Under the pieces are notes generated by a model. The model had not been told where the DNA came from and did not search any database. It saw only the letters and a list, made by a program, of their open reading frames with translations. This document shows, one piece after another, positions 36,704-47,039 of a stretch of DNA of 64,000 nucleotides. The stretch covers positions 62,001 through 126,000 of the forward strand of contig NZ_JACHFA010000002.1 in NCBI RefSeq assembly GCF_014201705.1. The letters run 5' to 3'. The translations under genes and the position numbers were made by a program. Origin of the DNA: Borreliella spielmanii (lineage in GTDB: Bacteria > Spirochaetota > Spirochaetia > Borreliales > Borreliaceae). The stretch's first letter is position 1; each line of letters starts with the position of its first letter.

Positions 36704-38287
36704 TTATTTTTTTAATTTTAGTTGAGATAAATCAAATCTTTCTGAAATATTAGTATTCCAGCCTGTCCACTTGTCATTTCTGAAAAGGTAACTATTTCCA
36801 TATATGTATATTGGGGCTATTGGAAAATCTTTTTCAATAATTATTTCTTCTGCTTTTCTTAGGATATCTTGTCGTTTTATTGGATCAAGTTCAAGATCGG
36901 ACTTCTTAATAAGTTCGTTGTATTCTAAGTTTGAGTAATTGTGAGATGAGAATTGTGTATATCCATGTGTGAATATGCTTAAAAATGTTAAAGGATCAGC
37001 GTAATCTCCTATCCATCCTGCTCTTGCTATTTCGTAATTTCCACTTGCCTTAGTGTTTAGGTAGGTTGTCCATTCTTCATTTTCAAGTTCCACATCAATG
37101 TTTAAAATTTTTTTCCATTGGTTTTGAATAAATTCACTAATTTTTTTATGAGATTCGTTTGTATTATATTTTAATTTAAAAACAGGAAATCCATTGCCAT
37201 TAGGATAGCCAGCTTCAGCTAGAAGGGTTTTTGCAATTTCAGGATTAAATAATTCTAAATTTTTTGCATAAGAATATGAGTTAAAGTTAGGAGTTACTCT
37301 TCTTGTAGGAGTAGTTCCATTGTCAAGAACTTTGTAAGTAAGTGTTTCCCTGTCAATAGCAAGAGTTAAGGCTTTTCTAACTTTAACATTGTCAAGTGGT
37401 TTAATGTGTGTGTTGAATGCAAAAAAGTATATGGCGTTAACAGCTGATGAGTAATAATCACTTCTTAATTTTAGATCTTTAATTAAATCGGGTGGTATAG
37501 TCCCAAAGATTGCATCTAATTCTTTATTTTCATACATTTTATATGCTGTTGAGCTGTCATTTGTTGTATAAAATGCAATTTCTTGTAATTCTACTTCTTT
37601 TGAGTTGTAGTATTTGTCATTTTTTTCAACTACATATTTTTCGTTTGGAATTCTTTCTTTTAACTTAAAAGGGCCACTTGTAACTATGTTTTCAGGACTT
37701 GTCCAGCTGTGTCCGTACTTTTCGGTAATATGAATTGGTATTGGAATAAATGATTGGTGTACTAACATGTCAATAAAATAGGGCTTTGGTGATTCTAGTG
37801 TTATTTCTAATGTTTTTTCGTCAATTGCCCTAATCCCAAGTTCAGAGTCAGACACTTGCTCGTCAAAATATTTTTGACCATTTTTAATAGTTGATTTAAC
37901 CATTTCAGCATAATTTGATCCAGTTTCTTTATTTAAAATTCTAAGATAAGATTTTCTAATTCCTTCTGCAGTGATTGCAGTCCCATCACTCCAGGTGATT
38001 TTTTCTCTTAGAGTAAATGTGTAAACTGTTCCATCAGGAGAAATGTCCCAACTTTTTGCAAGGCCCGGTTTGTTTCCCCCTGTGTTAGGATCTCCTGTAA
38101 CAAGCCCTCTAAACATTGTGTCTATCATTTTTGATCCGACATTGTCGTCTGCTAATTGAGGGTCAAGGCTACTTGGCTCTGCCCCCAAGCTTATTTTAAA
38201 TGATACTCCTTCTTTTTTTTCTTCTTTATTACAACAAAGAAAAGTTAGAAAAAATATTATTGAAAATAATAACTTTTGTAATTTCAT
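36704..38287 (-). CDS. oppA: Oligopeptide-binding lipoprotein OppA2
   Basis: A 527-aa solute-binding lipoprotein and the second tandem copy. The signal ends LTFLCC with Cys18 or Cys19 as the lipid anchor. The core motifs match OppA3 closely: GAEPSSLDPQ, GPFKLKERI, ALTLAIDRETLTYKVL and the end APIYIYGNSYLFRNDKWTGW. A CGGAGG ribosome site precedes the ATG. A short 97-base gap separates it from oppA1. Differences between the three copies lie mainly in the signal region and in the peptide-contact lobe, consistent with different peptide preferences. Confidence 0.95.
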   Translation of the reverse strand: MKLQKLLFSIIFFLTFLCCNKEEKKEGVSFKISLGAEPSSLDPQLADDNVGSKMIDTMFRGLVTGDPNTGGNKPGLAKSWDISPDGTVYTFTLREKITWSDGTAITAEGIRKSYLRILNKETGSNYAEMVKSTIKNGQKYFDEQVSDSELGIRAIDEKTLEITLESPKPYFIDMLVHQSFIPIPIHITEKYGHSWTSPENIVTSGPFKLKERIPNEKYVVEKNDKYYNSKEVELQEIAFYTTNDSSTAYKMYENKELDAIFGTIPPDLIKDLKLRSDYYSSAVNAIYFFAFNTHIKPLDNVKVRKALTLAIDRETLTYKVLDNGTTPTRRVTPNFNSYSYAKNLELFNPEIAKTLLAEAGYPNGNGFPVFKLKYNTNESHKKISEFIQNQWKKILNIDVELENEEWTTYLNTKASGNYEIARAGWIGDYADPLTFLSIFTHGYTQFSSHNYSNLEYNELIKKSDLELDPIKRQDILRKAEEIIIEKDFPIAPIYIYGNSYLFRNDKWTGWNTNISERFDLSQLKLKK

Positions 38288-38384
38288 AATTTTTATGCCT
38301 CCGTTTTAAAGTTAGCTTTAATTTTATAATTGTCCTTTTGTATACATTAATTTTAAATCTTAATTTTAAAAATACTTAATTTTT

Positions 38385-39956
38385 TTATTTTTTAGTTTTA
38401 ATATCTTCATATAAATAGCTTTCTGCAATATTGGGCACCCACCCTGTCCATTTATCATTTCTGAAGAGGTAATGAGATTTAGGTATATATAAGGGCGCCA
38501 TAGGGAAATCTTTTTCTACTATGATTGCTTCAGCTTCTCTTAAAATGTCTTGCCTTTTTATTGGATCAAATTCTAAATGAGATTTTTTTATTAAATCATC
38601 ATACTTTTTGTTTGAATATTTGTATGCTCCGAAAAAATGATTTTCTGTTGTAAATAAACTTTCTAAGAATGTCAAAGGGTCAAAATAATCTCCTATCCAT
38701 CCCATGCTTGTAATTTGGTAATTTCCAGTTCTTCTGCTTCCTAAAAATGTTGTCCATTCTTCATTCTCGATTTCTATGTTAATGTTTAGGATTTTTTTAA
38801 ATTGTTCTTGTAAGAATTCTGCTACTGTTTGGGTTCCTCCTGAAATTTTATATTTTAATGTAGGAAATCCTTTTCCATTTGGATATCCAGCTTCAGCTAA
38901 AAGTTTTTTAGCATTATCAGGGTCAAACAGTATTAAATTTTTTCCATAAGAATAATCATCAAATTTTGGAGTTAAATTTCTTGTTGGATCTGAACTCCCT
39001 TTTAAAACTATTTTAGATAAAGTTTCTCTATCAATAGCAAGTGAGAGGGCTTGTCGAACTTTTAAATTGTCTAGCGGCTTTAGGGTTGTATTAAAGACCA
39101 TATATGCCATTGCATTTTTTAATCCCGAGTAATAATCATCTCGTATTTTAATTTCTTCCAAATTATTTTTTTCTGCTGCTTGCAGAAAATCGATTTCACC
39201 GTTTATGTACATATTGTAAGCCACGCTACCTTCTATTGGGTAAAATATCACCTCATCAATTTCTACATTTTTTGCATTATAATATTTTTCATTTTTTTCT
39301 ATTACGATTTTATCGTTAATTGATCTTTCTTTAAGTTTGTATGCGCCATTAACAACTATATTTTCAGGATTTGTCCAATTTTCTCCATATTTTTCAACAA
39401 TGTGCATTGGAACTGGTATGAATGCTGAGTTTGTTAGCATATCAGGGAAATAAGGCTTTGGAGATGTTAATGTTATCTCTAATGTTTTGCTATCAATTGC
39501 CCTAATCCCAAGCTCAGATTCAGATACTTTTTCATCAAAATATTCTTGTGCGCTTTTTATTGTAGATTTTACTAAATTAGCATACAATGCAGCTGTTTTT
39601 TTATTTAAAATTCTTAAATATGATTTTTTTATCTCTTCGGCAGTGATTGAAACTCCGTCGCTCCAAACTATATCTTCTCTTAGGTTGAATGTATAAATAG
39701 TTCCATCGTCAGAAATATTCCAACTTTTTGCAAGTCCTGGTTTATATTTTCCAGTTTGTGAATCTTTTACTGCTAGGCCTAAGAATAGGTTTGTAATGAT
39801 ATTGCTACCGTAAAGGTCTGTTGAGATCTGAGGATCAAGTGATGATGGTTCGTTTAAGTTTGACACTCTAAAAACTATTTTTTCTTTTTTAGCACTACTA
39901 ATACAGGCTATTAGAAAGAAAATAGTTAGCATTAAAGCTATTTTTATATATTTCAT
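38385..39956 (-). CDS. oppA: Oligopeptide-binding lipoprotein OppA1
   Basis: First copy of the OppA triplet, 523 aa from the ATG at 39956. An in-frame TTG six codons upstream (39974) is possible, but an AAGGA site sits about 7-8 bases before the ATG and favours it. The signal ends LIAC (Cys18). It is more divergent than OppA2 and OppA3 are from each other (for example AVKDSQTGKY and KYKISGGTQTVAEF). Its upstream 391-base region is shared with the divergent acyltransferase gene. Confidence 0.95.
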   Translation of the reverse strand: MKYIKIALMLTIFFLIACISSAKKEKIVFRVSNLNEPSSLDPQISTDLYGSNIITNLFLGLAVKDSQTGKYKPGLAKSWNISDDGTIYTFNLREDIVWSDGVSITAEEIKKSYLRILNKKTAALYANLVKSTIKSAQEYFDEKVSESELGIRAIDSKTLEITLTSPKPYFPDMLTNSAFIPVPMHIVEKYGENWTNPENIVVNGAYKLKERSINDKIVIEKNEKYYNAKNVEIDEVIFYPIEGSVAYNMYINGEIDFLQAAEKNNLEEIKIRDDYYSGLKNAMAYMVFNTTLKPLDNLKVRQALSLAIDRETLSKIVLKGSSDPTRNLTPKFDDYSYGKNLILFDPDNAKKLLAEAGYPNGKGFPTLKYKISGGTQTVAEFLQEQFKKILNINIEIENEEWTTFLGSRRTGNYQITSMGWIGDYFDPLTFLESLFTTENHFFGAYKYSNKKYDDLIKKSHLEFDPIKRQDILREAEAIIVEKDFPMAPLYIPKSHYLFRNDKWTGWVPNIAESYLYEDIKTKK

Positions 39957-40347
39957 GGGATTTTCCTTTTTCAATGTTTTACATATTTATTGTGTTGATT
40001 TTTTATTAATCTTTTTTAATAAAAAATATTTACTTTTAAATATTTGTGCCCCCTGGTACTTTATTTCTCTTATGTTTAAATTTTACTTTAATTTTTACAA
40101 TAAAAAAAGTCTATTAATTTAAATGGGTTTTTTTGTGGTTATTTTATCTATTATTGTAAGTTGAAATTTTACTTTAATTTTGTGTAATAAATAAGGTATA
40201 ATGGGTATGAAATGTTTTTTAAAATGTATGCTTGTTTAATATTAGTTATTTAGTGTTAGTTTTTTGGAGTTGCTTGTTTGTAATAAATAAAATAATGTAG
40301 CTAATAATTAAGTGGCAACATAGAATGCTTTAAAAGGTGCTAGTTTT
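39957..40347. promoter_or_regulatory. Divergent control region between oppA1 and the acyltransferase gene
   Basis: 391 bases without a supportable gene. It holds two exact copies of the 18-mer AAATTTTACTTTAATTTT (40078-40095 and 40164-40181), 86 bases apart, and a promoter -10 TATAAT (40197-40202) pointing right. The leader to the acyltransferase ATG would be about 140 bases. I could not find a convincing oppA1 promoter on the minus strand. Confidence 0.5.
40197..40202 (+). promoter_or_regulatory. TATAAT -10 box for the acyltransferase gene
   Basis: ATAAGGTATAAT, the same twelve bases that precede the FecR-domain gene at 47034-47045. The -35 is poor (TTAATT at 40174-40179). A direct 18-mer repeat copy ends just before it. 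Confidence 0.4.
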
Positions 40348-41241
40348 ATGTTTGTACAAAATGAAAGTTTTGATAAATATTTTAAAGACATGGAAAGCGA
40401 CTTTGTAAGTCAATTTAAGTCGGTTGAAAATGTTAATTATTTGGAGAAATCTTATCGTAATGCAGATTCTAATAGTAGAAGATTAGCAGATAGAATGATA
40501 GAGAGACTGCTTAAGAGTGGTTCTACTATTGTAGGCATGCAAAATATTTTAGAACTTTACCAAAAGGTTAAATCCGGTAAGTCTTCAATTATATTAATGG
40601 AGCATTATAGTAATTTTGATTTTCCTTGTTTCCAATTTTTACTTTACAAAATGGGTTATCGTGAGATTGCAGATCATATTATTCCAATAGCTGGAGTTAA
40701 GCTTTTCAGGGATAATTTATTTGTTAAAACTCTTTCTTTGGGATACAATGCAATATTAGTATATCCGCCGCATGCATTTGTTGGGGTTGGTATAGAGCAT
40801 GCTAGGCAAAGACGTGTTTTTAATGCTAATTCTATGAAATATATTTATGAAAAGAAAAATAGTGGATGCATTATACTTATTTTTCCTACGGCTACTAGAT
40901 ATAGAAAAGGAAGACCTGAAACAAAAAAAATAATTTTAGAAATTGGTAATTATTTTAAAATTTTTGATTATTATTTAATGATTGGAGTTAATGGAAATGT
41001 TTTAGAAGTTTCTGAGGATGGAGATATGTCTCACGATGTTTTTAAAAGAGATTGCCTTATATATAATGCTGACAAAGTTAGAAGTATTGTTGAATATAAA
41101 GATAAAATTTTAAATACTTTAAAAGATTGCCAGACAGAGATTACAAAGGAAGCTTTGGGGTTAAAAATTGCTGAGGATTTAGAAAATCGCTTTAATGTGC
41201 TTCATGCAGAAGGGCTTGAAGTGTATAAAAAGAGTTTTTGA
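40348..41241 (+). CDS. Glycerol-3-phosphate acyltransferase-like protein
   Basis: A 297-aa member of the PlsB/PlsC-type acyltransferase fold. The catalytic HX4D motif is MEHYSNFD (about 81-88), and the second block GCIILIFPTATRYRKGRPE (about 173-191) takes the place of FPEGTRS. It probably makes lysophosphatidic acid or a related lipid at the inner membrane for phospholipid synthesis. B31 BB0327 is annotated glycerol-3-phosphate O-acyltransferase. AAAGGTG precedes the ATG. The next gene, flcA, begins 23 bases later. Confidence 0.85.
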   Translation: MFVQNESFDKYFKDMESDFVSQFKSVENVNYLEKSYRNADSNSRRLADRMIERLLKSGSTIVGMQNILELYQKVKSGKSSIILMEHYSNFDFPCFQFLLYKMGYREIADHIIPIAGVKLFRDNLFVKTLSLGYNAILVYPPHAFVGVGIEHARQRRVFNANSMKYIYEKKNSGCIILIFPTATRYRKGRPETKKIILEIGNYFKIFDYYLMIGVNGNVLEVSEDGDMSHDVFKRDCLIYNADKVRSIVEYKDKILNTLKDCQTEITKEALGLKIAEDLENRFNVLHAEGLEVYKKSF

Positions 41242-41264
41242 TGAGCTAGGAATTTGATTGCAAT

Positions 41265-44072
41265 ATGCCTGATATAGATAAAATAAGACAGTTTAAAAGA
41301 GAAATATTAGATGATCTTTCTAATGAGAGATTATCTAAAGAATCTTTTGGTGTGAGTATGGATGTTAAGCCTCCTGAGCCTGGAGAGAGTATTATTCCTT
41401 GGATAGGTGAAGATCTTACTTTAGAGGAAAATGATGATGAGTTTGATTTGAATTTTATGCTTGATGCTCTTGAGAATGAAGATAAATTATCCTACTCTGA
41501 CATTTCTAATAACAATTTGTCTTTCAATAATTCTGATTTGAAAGTTGATATAGATTCAGAGCTTTCAACTTTGAATAATGATTTTGATGTTTCTTCTAAT
41601 GACTCTTTTGAAAATAATATTGACAAAGTTCTTGATGATAATTCTATTGATTTAGAAAGTGCTTCTAAACTTGATTTTGATAAGTTAATCAATTCTTCAG
41701 AATTAAATTCTGAAGAATTGATTAACACCCAAGGTGATAATAATTCTTTTGAAGCTAGCAATGATTCTTTTTTTTTAGAGGATGATGATTTTTTACAATC
41801 TAATAAATCTAATGAATTTAATATTGATGATACTATAAATGATAAAAGCCAGACAGGTGAACAATCAGAGATGTTCGCTGGCGGCGATTTAAATTTAAGC
41901 ACAGATGACAATGTTTTTGAAAATGTTGCAGATGATTTTAAATTTTTAGAGTACAATCAAAATTCAAATTCCAAACGCTTTGAATTTAAGGTTAATTATC
42001 CATTATTTTTAAAGCATTTGAATTCCTATCCTAGAAATTTAAGAATTGCAATTGCTGAGGCTTTAACTCAGGAGAATATTTCAAAGTATAAGCTTGAAGC
42101 ATTAATTGATCTTGTTGAAAAAAATAAAAAAGGGTTGAAATTTATTGCTAAATTTGTAGGAGATATTGTTGGGCGATCTATTAAATTGCCTGTCATTTAT
42201 TTTAAGGCGGAAGAATTTAGCAAACTTCAACAGAAATTGAGTTATAGGGTCTCAAGAGCTTTGCTGCCTTTGGTAAAAATAGCTTCTTTTTTTGTTGTTT
42301 TAGTTTTGTTTTCTTTATACTTTATAGTAGATGTAGTATTTTTTTATATTGCTTCTGAAAGCAAGTATAAAGAGGGGATAGAATCTATATATGCAAATAA
42401 AAGGGAGCTTGCAAAAGCTATCTTTAGAGATGCTTATTATATTAGGCCCGATGATAAATGGTTTATTAATTATGCTAAAGCGTTTGAAGAAGTCAGAGAC
42501 TTTGATAGCGCTGAAGAGAAATATGAGGAATTGTTTACAATTGAGCCTTTTTCTAAAAATTCTGCAAATAGAAGGCGAAAAAAGTTTAATAAGGAAGGGT
42601 ACATTGCGTATGCTTCTATGAAAATTAGTCTTGGAGAATACTCTCAGGCCAATTCAATACTCGATGAGGTTATATCTTATGATCTTTACGATTATGATGC
42701 TTTAGTATTAAAGGGAGATAATTATTTTAAATGGGCTAAGACAAATTCTAATTACTATAAAGATAGTATTAATAACTATACGGTTGTTCTTTCGAAGTAT
42801 GGACAAAAAAAGGAAATTTTATTTAAGCTTTTCAATGCTTATATTGAAGCTAATTTAGATATTGAGTCTGATAATGTTAATAATTTTATTAAGTCAAATG
42901 AAATTCTAGATGTTGATGAAGTTGTTTATACTAAATATGCTAAAAAGCTTGTAGACAAGTATATTTCTTTTGTGTCTTACAATCATAGAGCAAATAATCT
43001 TGCTATAAACTTAAATTATCTTAATGGACAAACAAATTTATTAAATAAGGAATTTTCTGATTTAAAAAGAAATGACGGCAAAACTGTTTTTAAGCTTGAT
43101 AATAATGTTAATATGAATTCAGAGATTGAATACATCCTTAGAAAAATCTTAAATAAAAATCCCAATTACGATAAGGCGCTTTTTGAAAGTGGAAGATATT
43201 CGTATTACATAGGGGATTTTAAGAAAGCAGAAGTTTATTTACTTAAAGCATTAAATAGTTTTAGGCAAAAAAATTCTATTGAAGATGCTGGGGACAAAAT
43301 ATTGGCTTATAAAATCTTAGCAGACATTTATGAAAAATCTAGAGATTCTCTTAGGGCAAGCAATATTATCGGTTTAGCCTTAAATGATTATTCTTTTTAT
43401 AAAAAATACAATCTTATAAAAGGATCTAAGGAGATTTCTTCAATTTATGAAAAGCAAGGTGATATTCTTAGATCTTTAAATGACTTTAGGTCTGCGATAT
43501 CTTCTTACAAATTAGCGATAGATGAGGGCGTTGATTATCCAGATGTTTACTATAAAGTTGGATTGCTTAGTTACAGAGAAAATAATTATGATGATGCATT
43601 GAAATATTTATTTAAAGTGGAGAGCATGGCGGGATTTTCAAGTAGTAACGAAGTTTTAAATTCTATTGCTTTAACTCTTTATAAGGTAGGTGATTTTTTA
43701 GCCTCCAGGAGTTATTATTTAAGGGTTATGCAAAATTTAGAACTGGAGAAGGCTAATGTTTTAAATTTTAATCCCAAGGAAAATGATTATCATAAAATTC
43801 TTTTACTAAAAGAAATTGAGACTTATAATAATCTTGGAGTTGTAGAAGTAATAGCCTCTTTTTCGTCATCCATAAGAGATACTAAACTTTTTAATTCTGG
43901 GGTTAGTAATTTAAGCGAATCAGTTAGGATTTTTGATATATTAAATAGAGATGAGGATATGGTAAAAAGTGTTAAAAAAGATCTTGCTAGTTTAAATCTC
44001 AGAAATATTTTTAAGAATAGTTTTTCTAAATCGAATATTTTATTTTATGAGAATTTATCCGAAAAACTTTAA
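41265..44072 (+). CDS. flcA: Flagellar collar protein FlcA (TPR, membrane-anchored)
   Basis: A 935-aa protein equal to BB0326, which is reported to be needed for the periplasmic flagellar collar and for stator assembly. Residues 1-235 are acidic and low in complexity (Asp, Asn, Ser, Glu; many repeats such as SSELNSEELIN). Residues 240-330 form a helical domain, one membrane segment lies at about 338-362, and 370-930 holds TPR-like helical repeats, for example FESGRYSYYIGDFKKAEVYL and KVGLLSYRENNYDDALKYLF. The N-terminus would be cytosolic and the TPR part periplasmic. The DNA for residues 140-154 forms a perfect 43-bp palindrome. The ribosome site is weak. Confidence 0.9.
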   Translation: MPDIDKIRQFKREILDDLSNERLSKESFGVSMDVKPPEPGESIIPWIGEDLTLEENDDEFDLNFMLDALENEDKLSYSDISNNNLSFNNSDLKVDIDSELSTLNNDFDVSSNDSFENNIDKVLDDNSIDLESASKLDFDKLINSSELNSEELINTQGDNNSFEASNDSFFLEDDDFLQSNKSNEFNIDDTINDKSQTGEQSEMFAGGDLNLSTDDNVFENVADDFKFLEYNQNSNSKRFEFKVNYPLFLKHLNSYPRNLRIAIAEALTQENISKYKLEALIDLVEKNKKGLKFIAKFVGDIVGRSIKLPVIYFKAEEFSKLQQKLSYRVSRALLPLVKIASFFVVLVLFSLYFIVDVVFFYIASESKYKEGIESIYANKRELAKAIFRDAYYIRPDDKWFINYAKAFEEVRDFDSAEEKYEELFTIEPFSKNSANRRRKKFNKEGYIAYASMKISLGEYSQANSILDEVISYDLYDYDALVLKGDNYFKWAKTNSNYYKDSINNYTVVLSKYGQKKEILFKLFNAYIEANLDIESDNVNNFIKSNEILDVDEVVYTKYAKKLVDKYISFVSYNHRANNLAINLNYLNGQTNLLNKEFSDLKRNDGKTVFKLDNNVNMNSEIEYILRKILNKNPNYDKALFESGRYSYYIGDFKKAEVYLLKALNSFRQKNSIEDAGDKILAYKILADIYEKSRDSLRASNIIGLALNDYSFYKKYNLIKGSKEISSIYEKQGDILRSLNDFRSAISSYKLAIDEGVDYPDVYYKVGLLSYRENNYDDALKYLFKVESMAGFSSSNEVLNSIALTLYKVGDFLASRSYYLRVMQNLELEKANVLNFNPKENDYHKILLLKEIETYNNLGVVEVIASFSSSIRDTKLFNSGVSNLSESVRIFDILNRDEDMVKSVKKDLASLNLRNIFKNSFSKSNILFYENLSEKL
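41684..41726. repeat. Perfect 43-bp palindrome inside flcA
   Basis: Two 21-bp arms (41684-41704 and 41706-41726) are exact reverse complements around a single A at 41705. They start GTTAATCAATTC and end GAATTGATTAAC. The stretch encodes LINSSELNSEELIN (residues 141-154) of the acidic N-terminal region. It has no T-run after it. Confidence 0.9.
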
Positions 44073-44123
44073 TTATAGGGTTTGATTTATTGGTTTTAAG
44101 TTGTTTATGAGGGCGGTTTCCTT

Positions 44124-45236
44124 ATGATGAAGAAAATTTTTTTATTTCTTTTTATTAATTTTTGTTTGGTTGGATTTGAAGACGATTCTTTAAAAATTGG
44201 TATTGATGATGTTTATGTTGAGGCTCATGAAGAGGGATTTCACCTTTTTGTTAGGAAAAAACCTGCAATCAAATCAGTAATATTAACAGAGTCTTTTGAA
44301 ATTCCTGATAAGAAAAAAGATGTGGCTACTTATTCATTTCGTACATTAAGTTATAATAAGGTTAATGGAGATGAAATTCGGATTTTAAATGGGAGGGTTA
44401 TTAGAAATAAAGAGCTTTTATCATTGACATCTTCCACACCTGTTCCTAATAAGAAGTTTGGAGAAGCTTTTCATATATTGATTCCAAAAAAATTAAAATA
44501 CGGGTTTCCAAATTTTTCAACAAGAAGTGGTGAGATTGATTTAGAAGTATTAAAAAATAAAAAAGAGCCTTTTTGGTTTTCTATTAGATCTTTTGAAAAA
44601 AAATATAATGATTATTTAGGTAAGTATCAAGACAATGCTTATGAATTGCTTTTTAAGGATACTCAAAATCAAGGAAAAATTGAATTTAATGAATTAAGGG
44701 ATACTTTTACGAAATTTTCAGATGAGGTTGTTATTGCTAATAATGGTATTGATATTGTTGATAAAATAAAAAAAATTTTAAAAAACTCAGAAGATTCAGT
44801 TTATGATTTAGATTTAGTGCTTGTTATTGATGTTACTGATAGTATGAAAAGTAATATTGAGATTTTAAAAGAGCATTTATTTTCAATAATAGAACCTCAA
44901 CTGCAAAAGTTTAAATCCTATAGAATAGGTCTTGTTTTTTATAAAGACTATCTCGAAGATTTTTTAACCAAAGCTTTTGATTTTAATACTATTCCATATT
45001 TAAATAATATTCTCAAATATGTTAATGTTGGTGGTGGTGGAGATTATCCAGAAGCTGTGTTTGAGGGGATTGATGCTGCGGTAACTCAGTTTGATTGGCG
45101 AGCAGAAAGAAGATTTATTATTGTTATAGGAGATGCTCCCCCCCATGAATATCCAAGGGGGTCTATTGTTTATAAAGATGTTATCAATTCTGCAAAGGAA
45201 AAAGATATTACAATTTATGGAATAATATTCCAGTAA
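44124..45236 (+). CDS. VWA-domain secreted protein of unknown function
   Basis: A 370-aa protein with a signal peptide (about residues 1-17, cut near VGF) and a von Willebrand factor A domain in the last 150 residues. The MIDAS motif is DVTDS (about 237-241, a variant of DxSxS), followed by a conserved Asp-containing GGGDYPEAVFEG and IVIGDAPPHEYP. It probably binds a metal-dependent protein ligand in the periplasm. Two ATGs (44124, 44127) follow GAGGGCGG; I chose the first. It is 51 bases downstream of flcA and may share its transcript. It is convergent with the bamD-like gene. Confidence 0.8.
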   Translation: MMKKIFLFLFINFCLVGFEDDSLKIGIDDVYVEAHEEGFHLFVRKKPAIKSVILTESFEIPDKKKDVATYSFRTLSYNKVNGDEIRILNGRVIRNKELLSLTSSTPVPNKKFGEAFHILIPKKLKYGFPNFSTRSGEIDLEVLKNKKEPFWFSIRSFEKKYNDYLGKYQDNAYELLFKDTQNQGKIEFNELRDTFTKFSDEVVIANNGIDIVDKIKKILKNSEDSVYDLDLVLVIDVTDSMKSNIEILKEHLFSIIEPQLQKFKSYRIGLVFYKDYLEDFLTKAFDFNTIPYLNNILKYVNVGGGGDYPEAVFEGIDAAVTQFDWRAERRFIIVIGDAPPHEYPRGSIVYKDVINSAKEKDITIYGIIFQ

Positions 45237-45251
45237 AAATTTTTATTTTTT

Positions 45252-45608
45252 TTAATTATTATGTTCTATTTTATTTAATATTTTTTTAGCCAAAGGCTTA
45301 ATCCATTTAGGCATTTCCATTTTATTTTCTATTAGCTCTTTAAATATTTTTTTTGCTTTTTCTGTTTTGTTTATTGTGTAATATATAAATGCAATTTCAT
45401 ATTTGCCAGTAGCAACTATATTCGGATTATGAGCGAAATTTTGAATCATTTTTTCGTATGCTTTTAATGCAGAGTTGTAATCATTAACATTGACAGCCTT
45501 TTGGGCTTCTCTGAGATAAACCCCGTAAGGAGTTTCTTTTGTTAATTTTTCTAAGTTAATTGTGTAGCATGAAATAAATATTAAGTTTAATGATATTAGT
45601 TTCTTCAT
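45252..45608 (-). CDS. bamD: BamD-like TPR lipoprotein
   Basis: A 118-aa lipoprotein (signal ending FISC, Cys14). Residues 30-115 form two to three TPR-type helical pairs (EAQKAVNVNDYNSALKAYEK). By order it is BB0324, reported with BB0028 as an accessory lipoprotein of the BamA complex in B. burgdorferi, acting in outer-membrane protein assembly. It is about half the length of BamD in other bacteria. A hairpin terminator lies between it and the upstream BB0323 gene. Confidence 0.85.
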   Translation of the reverse strand: MKKLISLNLIFISCYTINLEKLTKETPYGVYLREAQKAVNVNDYNSALKAYEKMIQNFAHNPNIVATGKYEIAFIYYTINKTEKAKKIFKELIENKMEMPKWIKPLAKKILNKIEHNN

Positions 45609-45664
45609 TTTCTATCTCTTTTAGAATGTTTTTATTATTTATTTTATTAGATGTAAAACAAGAA

Positions 45665-45685
45665 AGCAAGGCCAAAGGCCTTGCT
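45665..45685 (-). terminator. G+C-rich hairpin between BB0323 and bamD
   Basis: A perfect 9-bp stem, AGCAAGGCC (45665-45673) and GGCCTTGCT (45677-45685), with a 3-base AAA loop, 17 bases after the BB0323 stop. The minus strand then reads TTCTTGTTTT. The stem is unusually G+C rich for this genome. Confidence 0.75.
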
Positions 45686-45702
45686 ATATGATTGCTTGTG
45701 CT

Positions 45703-46854
<1,152 letters not shown>

Positions 46855-47039
46855 CTAATAACTTGGCTTCTATTGTCTTTAAAATAAGAACCTTTAAATA
46901 TTAACGTTCTTCTTTATTTTATTATTATATATTATAGCAATTATAACATGATAAAAAAACTTAATATTTTTAATTCTTAAATTAAATTATAGTTCTTTTT
47001 CATCATTGTTCAAAGTGTAATATTTTATTTAAAATAAGG

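Noticed and set aside
39957..40347. A tRNA, small RNA or riboswitch in the long oppA1-acyltransferase gap
   Set aside because: No cloverleaf, no conserved riboswitch core and no G+C-rich stem; only A+T repeats and a promoter.
41684..41726. Possible telomere-resolution (rTel) site at the flcA palindrome
   Set aside because: Borrelia telomere sites carry a characteristic box with TATAAT- and TAGTATA-like elements, which are absent; the palindrome is in the middle of a core gene.
41492..41956. A 154-codon open frame on the minus strand opposite the start of flcA
   Set aside because: It is the antisense of a Ser/Asp-rich repeat region; the product is a Ser/Lys/Leu low-complexity chain with no ribosome site or homology.
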